Positions 12,917 through 25,157 of a stretch of DNA of 58,595 nucleotides are shown here, piece after piece. Under the pieces are notes generated by a model. It made no database searches. It had not been told where the DNA came from and was given only the letters and a program-made list of their open reading frames with translations. Source of the DNA: Seison nebaliae (lineage: Eukaryota; Rotifera; Pararotatoria; Seisonacea; Seisonidae); assembly GCA_023231475.1 (NCBI GenBank), contig JALJEE010000392.1, positions 1 to 58,595 on the forward strand, read 5' to 3'. The number at the start of each line of letters is the position of its first letter. The stretch's first letter is position 1. Both the position numbers and the translations under genes were made by a program.

Positions 12917-15832
12917 ATTGTGAACGTTTTCGAGAAGGTGGAGCAGAGGGCTAAAAACGTCATGGCAGGTATCAATAGTATCGTTCCTATGTGGAAGTTG
13001 CGAGAAGCGGCAGATAAAATAACGAATGTCGTAATGAATTATACGGAAGCTGAATGTAAAGTACGTGAGGCAACGAATGATGATGCTTGGGGTCCACACG
13101 GTGCCAATTTACATGAATTAGCTCAATTGACATTTTCTTATGAGAATTATAATGAAGTGATGGGAATGTTATGGAAACGATTGTTTCATGATAAAAAGAA
13201 TTGGAGACGAATATATAAAGCATTAATGGTATTGGAATATTTGGTGAAGAATGGAAGTGAGAAATGTGTGACATCAGCAAGACAACATTTGTATGATTTG
13301 AGAACGTTAAATAATTACACATGTCGTGATGAGAATGGTCGAGATCAAGGAATTAATGTGCGTCATCGAGTGAAAGATTTATTGACATTAATTCAAGATA
13401 TCGATCGTTTACGTGAAGAGAGAAAGAAAGCAAAAGTTACGAAAGATAAATATGTGGGAATTTCTTCGGAACAATCCGTCCATTCCACTCCCAATTATTA
13501 TCCTGATAATATCGATAATTACGAATATGTTGATGAAAATAAAATGTCCGATGACTTATCAATGAAACGAAGTCAATCTGCATTCGCCAATAACGATCCG
13601 TTCAGTCAAAATAATGGAAATCAAATTTCTAGTACATTCACCGAATTCAGAGATAAAGTTAAATCGATTGTCAATGACTCAATGGATGCGCCACCATCAG
13701 AAATTGTTACAGCAGCAGACGAGTTAAATATTTTTTTTTTATTATTATTTTTTTTTAATTTATTCAATTTTCAGTGAAAGAGAAGAATCAACATCCAATT
13801 ATAAAGGAGAAGATATTTTTAAGGTGAATATAACATTTTTCTTTCTCATTTATTTCCATGCTAAAAATGACTAATGATGATGTCTTATTATGATTATCTC
13901 TCAATCCATGCTCCATCAATTTATGCCATGAATGATGTATTATGTGATGTTATGCTAATTCACTTCAAACTTTTTTATTAGTCTTAATACTTTAGTCTTC
14001 CTCTCACAGAAGAAGAAATCTTCTTTTTTATTTGATGGGGAGGGTGAAATGAGTACGGTGTCTACTAATGTATTTTGGTAGTTTAATAATTATTCTTCAA
14101 TTATGTCGAATATCGTACAAATATTATCGTACAAATTATCTTCATATACTTCTTTCAAATCACCAATAACTTTCCTTTTAATTCTCTTTCAAAACTTTCA
14201 CCAATTTTCTTAACAATTTGCACATTCCACAATCGTCATTAGGAGACCGAATCGAACAATTATTTATCAGATCAAGCTTTTGACGAGAATCTTCCCGTTA
14301 ATCCATCAAATGACGAAGATGATGCTTTCTCACCAACCGATTATAAATCATTTGGGGAACGTCTTGGACGTAATATTCTCACTTCGATTAATGAGAAATT
14401 CAAAGATATTGGAATCAGTAAAACCATACCAACATCATTTATGGAAAATGGTCGATTGACATATGATCGAATGATGAAACCATATGACATCAAATTAAAT
14501 GGTTCTGCCAAAGAGAATCTTTCAGCATCAACATCATGTGTAGATGTGGAGCCTTTGTGGTTGTTAAAGAAAAATTCGAAAACTCGAACTGAAATGGATG
14601 GAATGATCAAACTGAACGGAAACGGTTATAAACATCATATGATCTCAACGAATGATGATGAAAATGAAGAAATCATACAATCCAACAATCATTGTACCTC
14701 ACCCGATTCATCACTAAATTTCGATTCTCCTCAAAAACATATCGACATCCAACAAGTAAGTCACACCAAACGGCACAATACTAATTTTTTTATTTCTCAA
14801 AATTTATTTGAAATTTTTTTTCTTCATTTCTTTTTCTTATTAACTATTAACAATAATAACAACAAACACAATAGACTAACATCTAATCTGAATTGATTTT
14901 GAACAATTTTCTAATAATATTTTGTTCTTTTCTCACACATTTCTCCAACAATAAATTTTTCTATTTTTTCTTTTTAACAGGAATTTCAAAGATCACGAAC
15001 TTTTAATGATTTCCGACAACCCGTTAGAAAAGTTCGACCATTATCGAATGAACGACCAAAGTTTATATTTTCATTCATAATTATTCGTAAAAGAAATTCT
15101 TTAATTTAACCTTTAATCTAGTCCACAATCGTCGAGAAAACATTCTGAAAAATCAGAAAATTCCAAAAAAATCAACAACAACAGCAACATTGCCCCAGAA
15201 GATGAATTTAGTGATTTTGTTGCAGCAAGAATAGAGAAACCGGATAAGGTGGAACCGATTATTGATTTTTTGGGACAAGATGACGTCCAACAACCACCAC
15301 AGAAAACCAATAACTTATTAATCGATGATCTATTGGATTTGAAATCGGATAATGAAAATAAATCACCAAACTTAACGGAAGATTTCTTTCAATCCAATTC
15401 ACCAAATCAACATATCTCCCAACCAAAACAACAAAATGTTTTATTTATTTTTTTCTTATTTTTCCACATATTTAAATTTTTATTCAGATGGTAAAACCAA
15501 ATAATCATCATCAACAAATTGATGATCTATTCTCATCAATGTCACTCACTTCTAATAAAAGTGATAATAAAATAAATTTTCAAGAGAATAATTCGGTGCA
15601 AAACAATCATAGCGACATAACCAATCAGTCATCCTCGATCGACGATCCAAAAGATATGTGGTCGTTGTTCGGTAACAAGATCAATATAAATATTGACAAC
15701 ATCTCTCCTCATTCGAAGGGAATTGAGAAACAAATATCTCCATCAATGCAACAAATTCAACAACAACGTCAGAAAAACTCTCAGAACTCTTTCAATGTCA
15801 ATTCTACGTTAACCCCTCAAAAGAAACCATAA
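12917..15832 (+). CDS. CLINT1 (lqfR): EpsinR / clathrin interactor 1 (ENTH-domain adaptor)
   Basis: Exons 12917-13722, 13775-13823, 14243-14755, 14981-15060, 15122-15437 and 15488-15832. From the first in-frame ATG (12962) this codes 687 aa. The ENTH domain fills the first 150 residues: MWKLREAADKITNVVMNYTE, VREATNDDAWGP, NWRRIYKALMVLEYLVKNGS, GRDQGINVRHRVKDL and RLREERKKAKVTKDKY. The RDQGINVR and RLREERKKAK signatures favour epsinR over classical epsin. The C-terminal half is disordered. EFSDFV and a later MWSLFG resemble motifs that bind gamma-adaptin/GGA ears and clathrin. EpsinR works in clathrin traffic between the trans-Golgi and endosomes. The frame is open upstream of the ATG to the acceptor at 12916, so the true N-terminus may be longer and lie in an unseen exon. 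Introns 2 and 3 (419 and 225 nt) are long for this window. Confidence 0.92.
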
Positions 15833-16544
15833 AGTCGAATCGACCACACATAAACTGCAATTCATTCTTTAAACACAAAAAAAAAAATGAAATATATTAA
15901 TTCACACAAATTAGTTCTTGTTCATTCTTTCTTATACATATTTCTACAAATAACAAATAGTGCAGCAAATTGTATTTTTTTGGGTTCGATAATTTTTATT
16001 TATTCTAAATTTTTTATTAAGATCTTAACCCGATTCTTTCTAAGTTTTCCCTCCTATATCCTTTTCAAAAACTTATTCAAACATTCTATTTGACAAAACA
16101 TTCTTCTCCGTTCAATAATTTCATTTCATTTCATTTTCCTTATAATATTCTACTCATCTTTGAAGTCGTCACATTTCTCAATTTGAATTATTTGAAAAAA
16201 CAAAAGTTTCGGCATTATCGATCGATTCAATTCAATTCCTTAAATTATTCACTCAAATACCGATTTTTTTTACCGTCCACATTCTAATTTAAAATATTTC
16301 CTCGTTCTTCTTTCATGAAACTATGTGACAATTCAAAGATTGAATTCCGTTTTGAATTGTGTAATACACGTTTAATAAATAAATATAAATGTTCAAAATT
16401 TCTTCGAAACTTCCAAATTCTTTTACTCATATTTAAGTCATAAAAATAATTGATTAAATTGATTAAAGATACGAAAAGAATAATTATATTAATATAAATT
16501 TGTTTGAAAAAATATAAAATGAAAAAACGGAAATACTATAAAGT
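15833..16544. other. Convergent 3' intergenic region
   Basis: This lies between the ends of epsinR (+) and the zinc-finger gene (-). It is T-rich on the plus strand and carries an AATAAATAAATATAAA run near 16375. It is probably the two 3' UTRs. The 60-70-codon plus frames here show no domain. Confidence 0.4.
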
Positions 16545-17918
16545 TTATGAGAAATTCTGTTCAGTTTTATTTAGTGATTGAAGCATTTGTTGAACTACTC
16601 GTTTCGATGACGACTTTCTATTCATCATTCGTTGACAACTATTCTCATGACGTCCACGATTTCCTGATTGTGCGAATGTTTTCCCACAAAACTGACATTG
16701 ATGAGGTTTGTAATTATTGTGAATTCGTTGATGTTTATTCAAGATTGAGTAGTCTCCGAAACATTTCTTGCAAACGTCACATTCATATGGTTTCTCTTTC
16801 GTATGTACATAAATGTGATGCAACATGTTTGATCGTGCACCCAACACTTTAGGACATAAGGGACATGAATTACTTTTCATATTTGGACGGAGATGAATTG
16901 AATCGATATGGAGAATAAGTTGTCCCCATGTTTCACTGATAACTTTATAACATACACAATTATCCTCTCGACAATGACGGTCATCAGGTGCCATTGCTTC
17001 AGTTAATGATGCACCTGAATTTAGATAATTTTGAATCAATTTTAATAATTCTTCATTTGCTTCATTTGATGTTTGTTGAATCGAACTGGAATTGGTTAGA
17101 TATTGTTGATTATAAAATTGCCGATTATTCATATTGTGAATTTGCTTCGGATTATATAATTTACTAATCGTCGTTTCACCATTAGATATGCGACGACGTT
17201 TTCGAGGATTTATCGGAAGATTTGAATGATATTCTTCCTTTTTTATTTGTTGTTCTCCCATCAAATTTATTAAACTTTCTTTTACTTCATTATTTGGTAT
17301 TGATGTCAATTGTTGATGATTTGAAGAATAAGTTTTTTGAGAATTATTTGAATCATTCTCTCCAAAATATGACCAATTAGATTGTTCATCATTTGTTTTA
17401 TTTTTCGATGAATAATTAAATAAACTTTCAGATGAATTGATAAATTTGGAATAATTTTGATTTCCATCTTCCACTGATGATGATGTTGAAGATGATTGAA
17501 ATGGATTCAAATGTAATTCATTTTCTATTGGCGATATATTAAAACTGAATTCATTTAAATCATAGTATGATGGTTGATGTATAGTTGTAGGATCCATAAA
17601 CAATTGATTCATCTTCATATCGTCACAATTGTATGATAATGACGACATCAGATCATTATTGGCATTATAAACGTCATTCATTTTTTTTCTTCTTATGAAA
17701 AAGTCACACAAGTGGAGAAATAATTCAACTTTTGAAAGTTCGGAATATTTTCGTTTTTTTGGAGATGGAGTTATATCGGACTGATATCCTGATTCACTAT
17801 CACTGACCACAATTTCTTCTTGACTTTCAACTTGGAGGATATGTGAATCTTGGAAATCCTTTCCTTTATCATTTATATGGGATTCATTCGAAGAAATCAT
17901 TTCTCGATTATTTTTCAT
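16545..17918 (-). CDS. C2H2 zinc-finger protein
   Basis: Single open frame of 457 aa. The first ATG is 17918-17916. The last third carries zinc fingers in tandem: an atypical first unit with CREDNC and HIDSIH, then CPLC with HHIYVH, a TKEKPY linker, CDVC with KHQRIH, and CQFC ending in a C2HC finger (GRHENSC). Such arrays bind DNA in the nucleus. The N-terminal two thirds is Ser/Asn-rich and probably disordered, with an acidic DSESGYQSD stretch and a PSPKKRK basic cluster that could be a nuclear localisation signal. I cannot assign it to a named family. The mix of one unusual finger plus three more normal fingers is not a pattern I recognise. It is tail to tail with epsinR. Confidence 0.85.
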   Translation of the reverse strand: MKNNREMISSNESHINDKGKDFQDSHILQVESQEEIVVSDSESGYQSDITPSPKKRKYSELSKVELFLHLCDFFIRRKKMNDVYNANNDLMSSLSYNCDDMKMNQLFMDPTTIHQPSYYDLNEFSFNISPIENELHLNPFQSSSTSSSVEDGNQNYSKFINSSESLFNYSSKNKTNDEQSNWSYFGENDSNNSQKTYSSNHQQLTSIPNNEVKESLINLMGEQQIKKEEYHSNLPINPRKRRRISNGETTISKLYNPKQIHNMNNRQFYNQQYLTNSSSIQQTSNEANEELLKLIQNYLNSGASLTEAMAPDDRHCREDNCVCYKVISETWGQLILHIDSIHLRPNMKSNSCPLCPKVLGARSNMLHHIYVHTKEKPYECDVCKKCFGDYSILNKHQRIHNNYKPHQCQFCGKTFAQSGNRGRHENSCQRMMNRKSSSKRVVQQMLQSLNKTEQNFS

Positions 17919-18354
17919 CAATTCAAACTCGTTCGATTATCAGAGTGCAAATGTTTTAATGTGTGAAATGATACTAGACAAGTGAGTTTAAATATAAGAA
18001 ACGTATGAGATCATGATTTCAAAAAACCGCCAGAACTTCCAGTAGCGATAGAAGCTAGATCGGCACATTGAAGACATGCTCAACACAAATTATTTCAATT
18101 AATTGTTTCGTTTTACAAATAATCTATAAAAGAATTCGGCGTACGAGATAAATTGCACGGAATTTTGTAGAGAAATTAGTAAATTCCAAATAGTAAAGTA
18201 GAGACAAATGGCGGACCGCAAATTGTCTTCTTGATCGTCAAACTTCCTCAAAACCGACCAATACTATGTTACATATCCGATAAGAATGGACATGGTAAAA
18301 ATTAAAAAAAATGATATTCCGAAAAATTTGAATTGGATATGAATTGTAGAAATT
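17919..18354. other. Intergenic, promoter side of zinc-finger gene
   Basis: No coding features are seen. This stretch should contain the promoter of the minus-strand zinc-finger gene and the 3' end of the membrane-protein gene. No clear TATA box or other motif could be assigned. Confidence 0.35.
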
Positions 18355-19047
18355 TTATTTAAAATATAATTTATCATATTTTAAGGGTTTGTAATTAGGC
18401 AATACCTTTCGAGAGTTCTGTGAATTAATGATTTTATGTTGTTCCTGAAACAATGAGTTATATGGATTATTTTCCATACTTTTTGACGCATCACTCATGT
18501 CACAATAGAATGGAATACAATTGCGAGGTTTGGGAACGCATTTATATGTGGGTGGACATTTTGATGTTTTTCTCGGAGATTTACTTCTCTTTTTAGGTGC
18601 GTGTCGTCCTTTGGTTGCTTGGGCAGTTTGCACCCAAACATCAGATTCTGTCATTAAACAATCCTCGATTTCTTGCTCTAATGGATCATTACATTGAGGT
18701 TTTTTGCCAGTTGCGGTACAGTTGGATAAACGGAAAATAAATTGTACAATCATTTCACATAATTGATAAAAGTATTTATAAGAGAATTGTATCAATAAAT
18801 CCATCAAATTCAATAAACCTGTCAATTTATTACAACAGGATGGGAAATTGATTTCCTCTTTTTTTGACGTGCAACATTTTTTCGCTTTCTTACAACAACA
18901 CGAATTAAGAGGAGGATGAGTTTTGGTGCAAATGTGAAGGAAATCTTGGAAGAAAATTAAGACGGTTAATACCAATTCCGACATCTTCCCTATTGTATAA
19001 AAAGCAGCATAAAGACTGATTGAGATAAGAAAAATATAATAATACAT
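18355..19047 (-). CDS. Unknown cysteine-rich membrane protein
   Basis: Open frame of 230 aa from an ATG at 19047-19045. I do not recognise the family. The N-terminus is hydrophobic (YYYIFLISISLYAAF), followed by a second hydrophobic stretch (LVLTVLIFF), a Cys/Lys cluster (NSCCCKKAKKCCTSKK), and a longer hydrophobic or amphipathic segment (LLNLMDLLIQF ... MIVQFIFRL). The C-terminal half is hydrophilic, with a basic stretch of APKKRSKSPRK type and scattered cysteines. The Cys cluster next to membrane segments could be palmitoylated, which is inference. No intron signals interrupt the frame. It lies between the zinc-finger gene and the RAWUL-like gene, all on the same strand. Confidence 0.6.
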   Translation of the reverse strand: MYYYIFLISISLYAAFYTIGKMSELVLTVLIFFQDFLHICTKTHPPLNSCCCKKAKKCCTSKKEEINFPSCCNKLTGLLNLMDLLIQFSYKYFYQLCEMIVQFIFRLSNCTATGKKPQCNDPLEQEIEDCLMTESDVWVQTAQATKGRHAPKKRSKSPRKTSKCPPTYKCVPKPRNCIPFYCDMSDASKSMENNPYNSLFQEQHKIINSQNSRKVLPNYKPLKYDKLYFK

Positions 19048-19387
19048 CAGGAATAAATAAAATTAAATAGAATTAAACGAAAAAAATTAGTGAGAGAGAA
19101 TTTAAGTTAAAGCAGTTTCACTTTCCCGTTTTTCTTTTACTTCCAACTTTAGATATTTTTCACTCAATTTTTATTAAATTTCTATAAACTAGTCAAATAA
19201 GAGTAATTATGATTTATTTGGATGACAATATAAATTTGAAAAAAAAATTGAATTTATATTGCGAGATATAATAAATACAAAATTTCCAAAACAACTTTAT
19301 TGGAAATTATTAAAACTTTATACGAATATGGAGAAGGAGAAATAAGTACAAATAAAAAATAATAAGATAAAGAAAAAGGAGCTTCTC
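19048..19387. other. Intergenic between two minus-strand genes
   Basis: About 340 bp of A/T-rich DNA. It holds the 3' flank of the RAWUL-like gene and the 5' flank of the membrane-protein gene. Nothing else is recognised. Confidence 0.35.
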
Positions 19388-21775
19388 TCAGGAAGCCATA
19401 TCGGTCATGAGGGCTCCGTATTTCATAATGAAATCCTTAAACTGATTAGTCATTTGAGGATCGATTTGAGATAACGAATTATTCTCTTTTAAACTCTTCA
19501 TAAAATCAGTTGTCGACTGATTGTTTAGTGGTGGTTGGGACGAGGAGTTCTGATTCGATTTTTGTTCTTTCGGTCGATTATTATCCAAATGAAATTCTTT
19601 CATTACTTGATTACTAAAATCCAATGCATTTATTCCATAATTATTAATATTATTATTATTATTATTAGAAGTCATGTTGTTGTTGTTGTTGTTATTATTA
19701 TTATTGTTATTATTATTGTTGTTATTGGTGTTATTAGTATTATTGTTGTTGTTAATATATTCATTGCAATTGGCAATAGATGTGGTAGATGATTGAGAAG
19801 TAATGAAATCCATGGCGTTATTAGCGAGAGTTTGAAGAATTTTCGAATTTGATTTATTTGTGGACGGAGGTTGTTTGTCTTTTTTAGCTTTCGCTTTCCT
19901 AACCGTTTTTCTTGTAACCGCTGGTTTTTCAATAATTTCTGGTGTTCTGTTTTGTGTTAAATGCTTATTCTGAGGGAGTGCTGTATTAGGATCATGTTCG
20001 AATTGGCCAGTCGTATAATTAAATAGACTACCCGTCAATAAAGTTTGAGGAGGTTTAAATTCCTGAGATTGAGGTGGAAATTTTGATGATGTTGAAACAT
20101 GACCTAAAGTTGGAGTGAAATTATCAATTTCATTCAATTGTCTCATATTCGGATTGACATTTCCATTGATGATATTGGACGTTGGTGGATAGAAAGCTTG
20201 ATTGTTATTAATATTATTCACGAGATTATTATGATTTACAAATCCATTGGAAGAAGTTTCTATTTCCTTCTTCACATTCCACAAAGATGCTTGAGAGGGC
20301 GTTGGAACGGATATCGATACATTTGTCGAAGGAGCAGAATAAGAATTATTCGGATTTATTTGACTATTCGACTGGAGAGTCGAAAGTGATTGTAGTAACA
20401 TTTGTTGTAAATTATTACCAATCGAATTATTTCCATTCAAATCTTTTGACGGATCGACATTCTCTTGAGAAAACATATTATTATTATTATTATTACCACA
20501 AGCAGATGATAATTGTGTTAAGAAATTAGATAATATCTGATTGTTATTCAATTGATTATCATTTGGTGGAACGGTGACACCATTCTCTTGTTTTAGTTCG
20601 ATTTGATTGTTATAAACATTCGTTGTTGTGTTAGAAATGTTCGAAGTTTGATTTTCTGTTGGACTTCTATTTTCATTATCCGATGGACAACTCTTTGGAA
20701 CTTCTTTTTCAACAATCGATGATTTTCTCGACATTGTTAAAGAATCTTTAATTTTCCCTTTTCGTTGTTTAGGCGTTTTCGTCGGTTTTCCTTCATTTTG
20801 CATACACCTCTTCAACGGTTTCATTTTACTTTTAACGTTTTTCTTATTCGTTTTCATATTGTTGTTATCATCATTAACATGTGTCTCCGGTTTGTTTAAT
20901 TGTTCACAATTATTGTCAGGAAGCATTGGAACATCTTCCACAGTGCCACTTACAACATTTGAGTTAACGGGCAAAAATGTTGATGTATCCGATGTACCAG
21001 GAGTCTGTTCTATATTCTCTGATTCCTTTGTTACTTTTGGAGATAACGAAATAGATAAATTTTCTGATTTTTCTTGTATATTTGACGATATATCATTTAA
21101 TGATGTGATACAATTATTCATATTGTGATTTTCTTTAGTTGTCTGTGTTATTGATATTGAAACATTGGTATTTGAAGATGTTGATATTGAATCTTTATTA
21201 TTCTCTATTTTTGTTTGATCGATTGTTGAATTCATAAAATGTTTATTCGCATTCTTTTTCTTCTTTCTCAATTTAATTCCATAACAATGTCTCATACATT
21301 GTCGAGAACATTTAACATCGAATTCGATAAAGAATCCTTCCTTTCCATCATGTATTATCATTTCCGGTTTATCGGAACTATTCTGCGTTCTTGTCACGAT
21401 ACTTTCTAACGTTTCATTGTCCCAATCAAAACATTCTTCATTGTGCCGTAGAATTATATCATCGATATCTGGCAAAGACATTTTCAATCGAATATATTTC
21501 TTCAATATTTTGACAGGTGTCGATCGCTGCAATTCGATACATTTCACCTTGGAATATGTATGATATTTTCCAGATTGTGAGTTGAATCCTTTATCACGAA
21601 TATTACTGATGCGTGAACGATATTGGATGAATATCACAAGGGAATTCGTCATAGTCGATGATGTTGATGATGCATTTGATGAATTTGAAGATAATGATAA
21701 TGGGGTCGCCTCTGATGTGGATGATAAGAGAGGCATCATATTTTCGATATGATTTGGAAATGGTCCAATTACCAT
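19388..21775 (-). CDS. Large Asn/Ser-rich nuclear protein with probable RAWUL-like domain
   Basis: Intact 795-aa frame from ATG 21775. After a Ser-rich start, residues about 45-160 look globular. LVIFIQYRS, then VKCIELQRSTPVKILKKYI, RLKMSLPDIDDIIL, EECFDWDNETLESIV and GFFIEFDVKC follow the order of the ubiquitin-like RAWUL domain of Polycomb RING-finger proteins, where a first strand is followed by a conserved R/KCP-type strand, LRKFLRSKM and TL..I. I see no RING in this frame or just upstream. A Cys-containing basic segment (SRQCMRHC ... LRKKKK) follows, then about 600 disordered residues rich in Asn, Ser, Thr and Gln, with further basic clusters (RKTVRKAKAKKDK). Near the C-terminus are long poly-Asn runs coded by an AAT/AAC microsatellite at 19640-19760. 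The RAWUL call is by eye only. An alternative is an unrelated ubiquitin-like fold. Confidence 0.65.
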   Translation of the reverse strand: MVIGPFPNHIENMMPLLSSTSEATPLSLSSNSSNASSTSSTMTNSLVIFIQYRSRISNIRDKGFNSQSGKYHTYSKVKCIELQRSTPVKILKKYIRLKMSLPDIDDIILRHNEECFDWDNETLESIVTRTQNSSDKPEMIIHDGKEGFFIEFDVKCSRQCMRHCYGIKLRKKKKNANKHFMNSTIDQTKIENNKDSISTSSNTNVSISITQTTKENHNMNNCITSLNDISSNIQEKSENLSISLSPKVTKESENIEQTPGTSDTSTFLPVNSNVVSGTVEDVPMLPDNNCEQLNKPETHVNDDNNNMKTNKKNVKSKMKPLKRCMQNEGKPTKTPKQRKGKIKDSLTMSRKSSIVEKEVPKSCPSDNENRSPTENQTSNISNTTTNVYNNQIELKQENGVTVPPNDNQLNNNQILSNFLTQLSSACGNNNNNNMFSQENVDPSKDLNGNNSIGNNLQQMLLQSLSTLQSNSQINPNNSYSAPSTNVSISVPTPSQASLWNVKKEIETSSNGFVNHNNLVNNINNNQAFYPPTSNIINGNVNPNMRQLNEIDNFTPTLGHVSTSSKFPPQSQEFKPPQTLLTGSLFNYTTGQFEHDPNTALPQNKHLTQNRTPEIIEKPAVTRKTVRKAKAKKDKQPPSTNKSNSKILQTLANNAMDFITSQSSTTSIANCNEYINNNNNTNNTNNNNNNNNNNNNNNNNNMTSNNNNNNINNYGINALDFSNQVMKEFHLDNNRPKEQKSNQNSSSQPPLNNQSTTDFMKSLKENNSLSQIDPQMTNQFKDFIMKYGALMTDMAS
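19640..19760. repeat. ATT/GTT trinucleotide microsatellite coding poly-Asn
   Basis: Impure ATT/GTT repeat on the plus strand, read as AAT/AAC (Asn) on the minus strand inside the 795-aa gene. It codes several Asn runs broken by Thr, Met, Ser and Ile. Length polymorphism is likely. Confidence 0.9.
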
Positions 21776-24700
21776 TATTCCCAGAAATTTCTATCTATTG
21801 AAATAGTAGTAAAAAAATGATTTCAAAATTTAGATATAAAAAAAATTAAGACAAAAAATAAAATAATGTTATGTAATTCTCCAAATGAAATTATAAACAA
21901 CATCGAAATAATTCTGTTTAGACAAGATTAATCCTTTTCCCACCGAATAACGGACAGAATGTTAGAAACGGAAAAATAAAATATACTGTTAATTTGATAA
22001 ATTTACTGATTCATTATTATTTGATTATTTTCCATTTTTTTTTCATACAATGTATTATTTGAACATTTAAATGTGAAAACATAGAATATATTCCATTTTG
22101 ATAGAATAAGTTTCCCTTCAAAACGAAGGAAAGAATACGTTATGTCCATTATGGTTATAAACATGATTTGTTTATTCGCAATTTGTAAGAATAATAAATC
22201 CGTTATCTTTCCGTCATATTCCTCGTCAATCGTGAGGACTATATTGAACTCCTCTATTTACAAACTATTACTAAAGGGAAGAAGAATGAATGTCATTATC
22301 ATATTTTATCGTATCTTACTCTCATTAACTACTTAATGGAAATGTCCAATCCTTCAAATAACGATCGTCATCGGTTAACTGAAAAGGGCGCGATGGTGAA
22401 GATGAATGTGGAAAAGGAGAGTTGAAGAATGAAAAAAGATATGAAGCAAAAGAGATAGCTCCTTCCTTCTCACATGAAGATACGTTCGACCAGCGGAGGT
22501 AAAGAGAATTGCCCCGATGAAAAAATGGGGAGACGAAGAATGAAAAGAAAGAAATTTTTCCATTTACTTTTCTCCCATTCTCCTTATGTCGATTCTCTCT
22601 CCTAAACATTTGGGCTCGTTCTCTCCATACCATCCAAACCACATTGAGTGGAAGGAAATTATTCATTTCTTTATTATCATGTTCGCCATCAAATTTCTTT
22701 TCCGTAGTCACCTCCATCTCGTTTGGAATGACCATCTCATCTATCCTTCTTATTTTCCTTTAAAACTGAAGAATAACATCCGAAAAGAACAAATCAAATG
22801 AAGAAAATGGAAACATGTGAAGTGCAGCCGTGAATTAATACCCTACGGTCCATTCACAATCGAGTGAGTGTGGCTGAAAGGAAAATTTCCATGAATGTTA
22901 GAGAGTAAATATTAAACGAATTAGAAAGAGAAGATATAATTTACATTGTAGTTATCCATTAATAAAATGAATAAATTCCTTCGAATAATTCCGTCCATAG
23001 GCAGGATATGGAGGGGTGGAAGAGGGTCATTCACACTCAACCACAAACGATCATCTCACACTCACACAAACAATTGTTGATGAAAGAACCCAATGGAAAT
23101 CCTAATGGTCATCAAAAGTTCCGAAGAAGAAAGCTGACACGTTCGCTTAATATAAATTCGATGGACATACATACGCCAAATTGTCATCTCTTCACTAAAC
23201 AAAATGTATACTAAACCAATGATTGCACTCCCCACCCAACTGCCCCGCAAAACTCCAGGGTGGTCATTCAACCAAAATTTAGAACATATCTTCTTCTCCT
23301 CACAAGTGAAGTACTTCACTTATTAAAAATGAATTATCATAATTGGAAGTAAACTACTTGGAATTATCTACTTGAAATAAAGGCACGATTGCGTTGAGAA
23401 GGACAGTTATGCGAACATTGAACTTTCAAACAATTTCCTCAAGATCTTCCTTTTATATAAACTATAATAATAAAAAATAAAAAATAACTAAATAATTAAT
23501 TCACTCAATTAATTCCGGACAAACATTCTAATGAATTCATTATCTTCCATAGGAAATCTGTTTAGTCAGCCCATTTCCCAATTAGTATTCAGTTGAGCGA
23601 TGTGAAATCCGATTGAGAGATGTGGAAAATTAAATCTTCATATTGGCTAATCCAACTAATTCGTCATTCACTCTTCCTTCTCTCCGATAACTCCCTAAAT
23701 AAATAACAAGATTAAATTTATTTCTAGTTCTATCTAATTCCAATATATATTTATTTGTAGCATAATTTACTGTGAAAACGGTTGTGATTATTCTGAAGAT
23801 AACGATCAACTAAATAAACAGTGTATGCTTAATCTACTAAATCTTCTTCCAAAAAATGATAATGGTCAACGTCATTTATCTTCTTCTTTTCTTCTCCTAA
23901 CAGAATTGTTGGACAATTATTTCTCTTGGTTATTAAAGGTAGTTGAGAACATAAGAAATGTTGTAATTGACGTTTTCCTTTTTGGTAGGAAAGGTGTGAA
24001 AAATAAAACGTTAAATTCTATTCTATTCTTTTCTTTTCTAGCACAGTAGTGTAGGATAATATTTGAGTGAGAATCGATTGGAAGAACATCAACGTATTGA
24101 CTGATGAAGTGTGAATTTTGTATTAGCGATAACATTCTCCACTTGCTTATTCTTTCCTTGGTGTATGAGTAGATAAACTGTTAGTAGTAGTCGACCGAAC
24201 CCTGTAAGACGCAAAAATTCCGTCTATCGATTTCAATGGTGCATAAAACTCAAAGTAACACCTGATGAGAATAGGTTCTCTTTCCTAAAAGCGGTAATTG
24301 AATTATAAATATTTTGTTACAATTGATGAAGAGAAAAGTGCAAATTTATGTTTGACATATGTCCATTAGAGTGGTAGGTTTAGAGTAAAAATCCAGTTAA
24401 TAAGATGATGAATAGCCGAAAATATCGGATTTGATTGGTTTCCCATTTTACGATGGAGAAAACTTACAAGTGAAGTTCATCTAAACGATAATTATCGTTT
24501 AGAGGTGTTGACAATCAAAAAGATAATGATATCTTATCGTCGGTCATCATTTCCGACAATTCCAATTTTAAATCTCTCCTAATTCTTTATTTGTTTCGTC
24601 GCTCTATTTACTTAGGCGACTAGAGAAATTTGATTCTTCCGTTTTATGCAAAATACGTTTTCGTACTCGCAAGACGAAAATACAATCCTAATTACCTTCA

Positions 24701-25157
24701 AAATTTCCAACATTCTTCACTATCTTAAGTGACATGATATCGGATACAAAAGCGAAGAAATTATTAGGAAATTTTCATCGTAAATCAAGTCCCTAATTCT
24801 TTTTCTGTCAACCACTGAGAAATTATTTAACCAATTCAAAATTAGTTAAACTTCATTTCGGACCATGGAACGTCAAATCGAATACAAGAAAAATTCCCAT
24901 CTTTTTTGATTTACATTAATAATTTTTGTATGCGAAATTTACATAAATTGTTAATTAAATATAAATCATTTTTAGATTACCGCTAGAATTTAATAAAGTT
25001 TCTAAATTCTATTCCGATGAAACGTTAGAACTGAAGCAGCTGACAAAATGATGAATCATTTTATTTGCATTCAATGATGATTTATAATCAATCTTCTTCT
25101 CAAACTCAATTATTTTCTTTCTCGCAAATATTTAACGATGAATCATCATTGAGTCCA
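21776..25157. other. Intergenic stretch, no gene recognised
   Basis: About 3.4 kb. Open frames at 22325-22735 (-), 22586-22801 (+), 23008-23214 (+) and 23825-24049 (+) have no domains, and their residue content matches random AT-rich translation. The part just above 21775 should hold the promoter of the RAWUL-like gene. A CAATAG acceptor-like site lies 19 nt before its ATG. The rest may be regulatory. Confidence 0.4.

Noticed and set aside
22325-22735. 136-codon minus frame
   Set aside because: Low-complexity Phe/Ser/His-rich translation of a pyrimidine-rich strand; no domain and no neighbouring exons.
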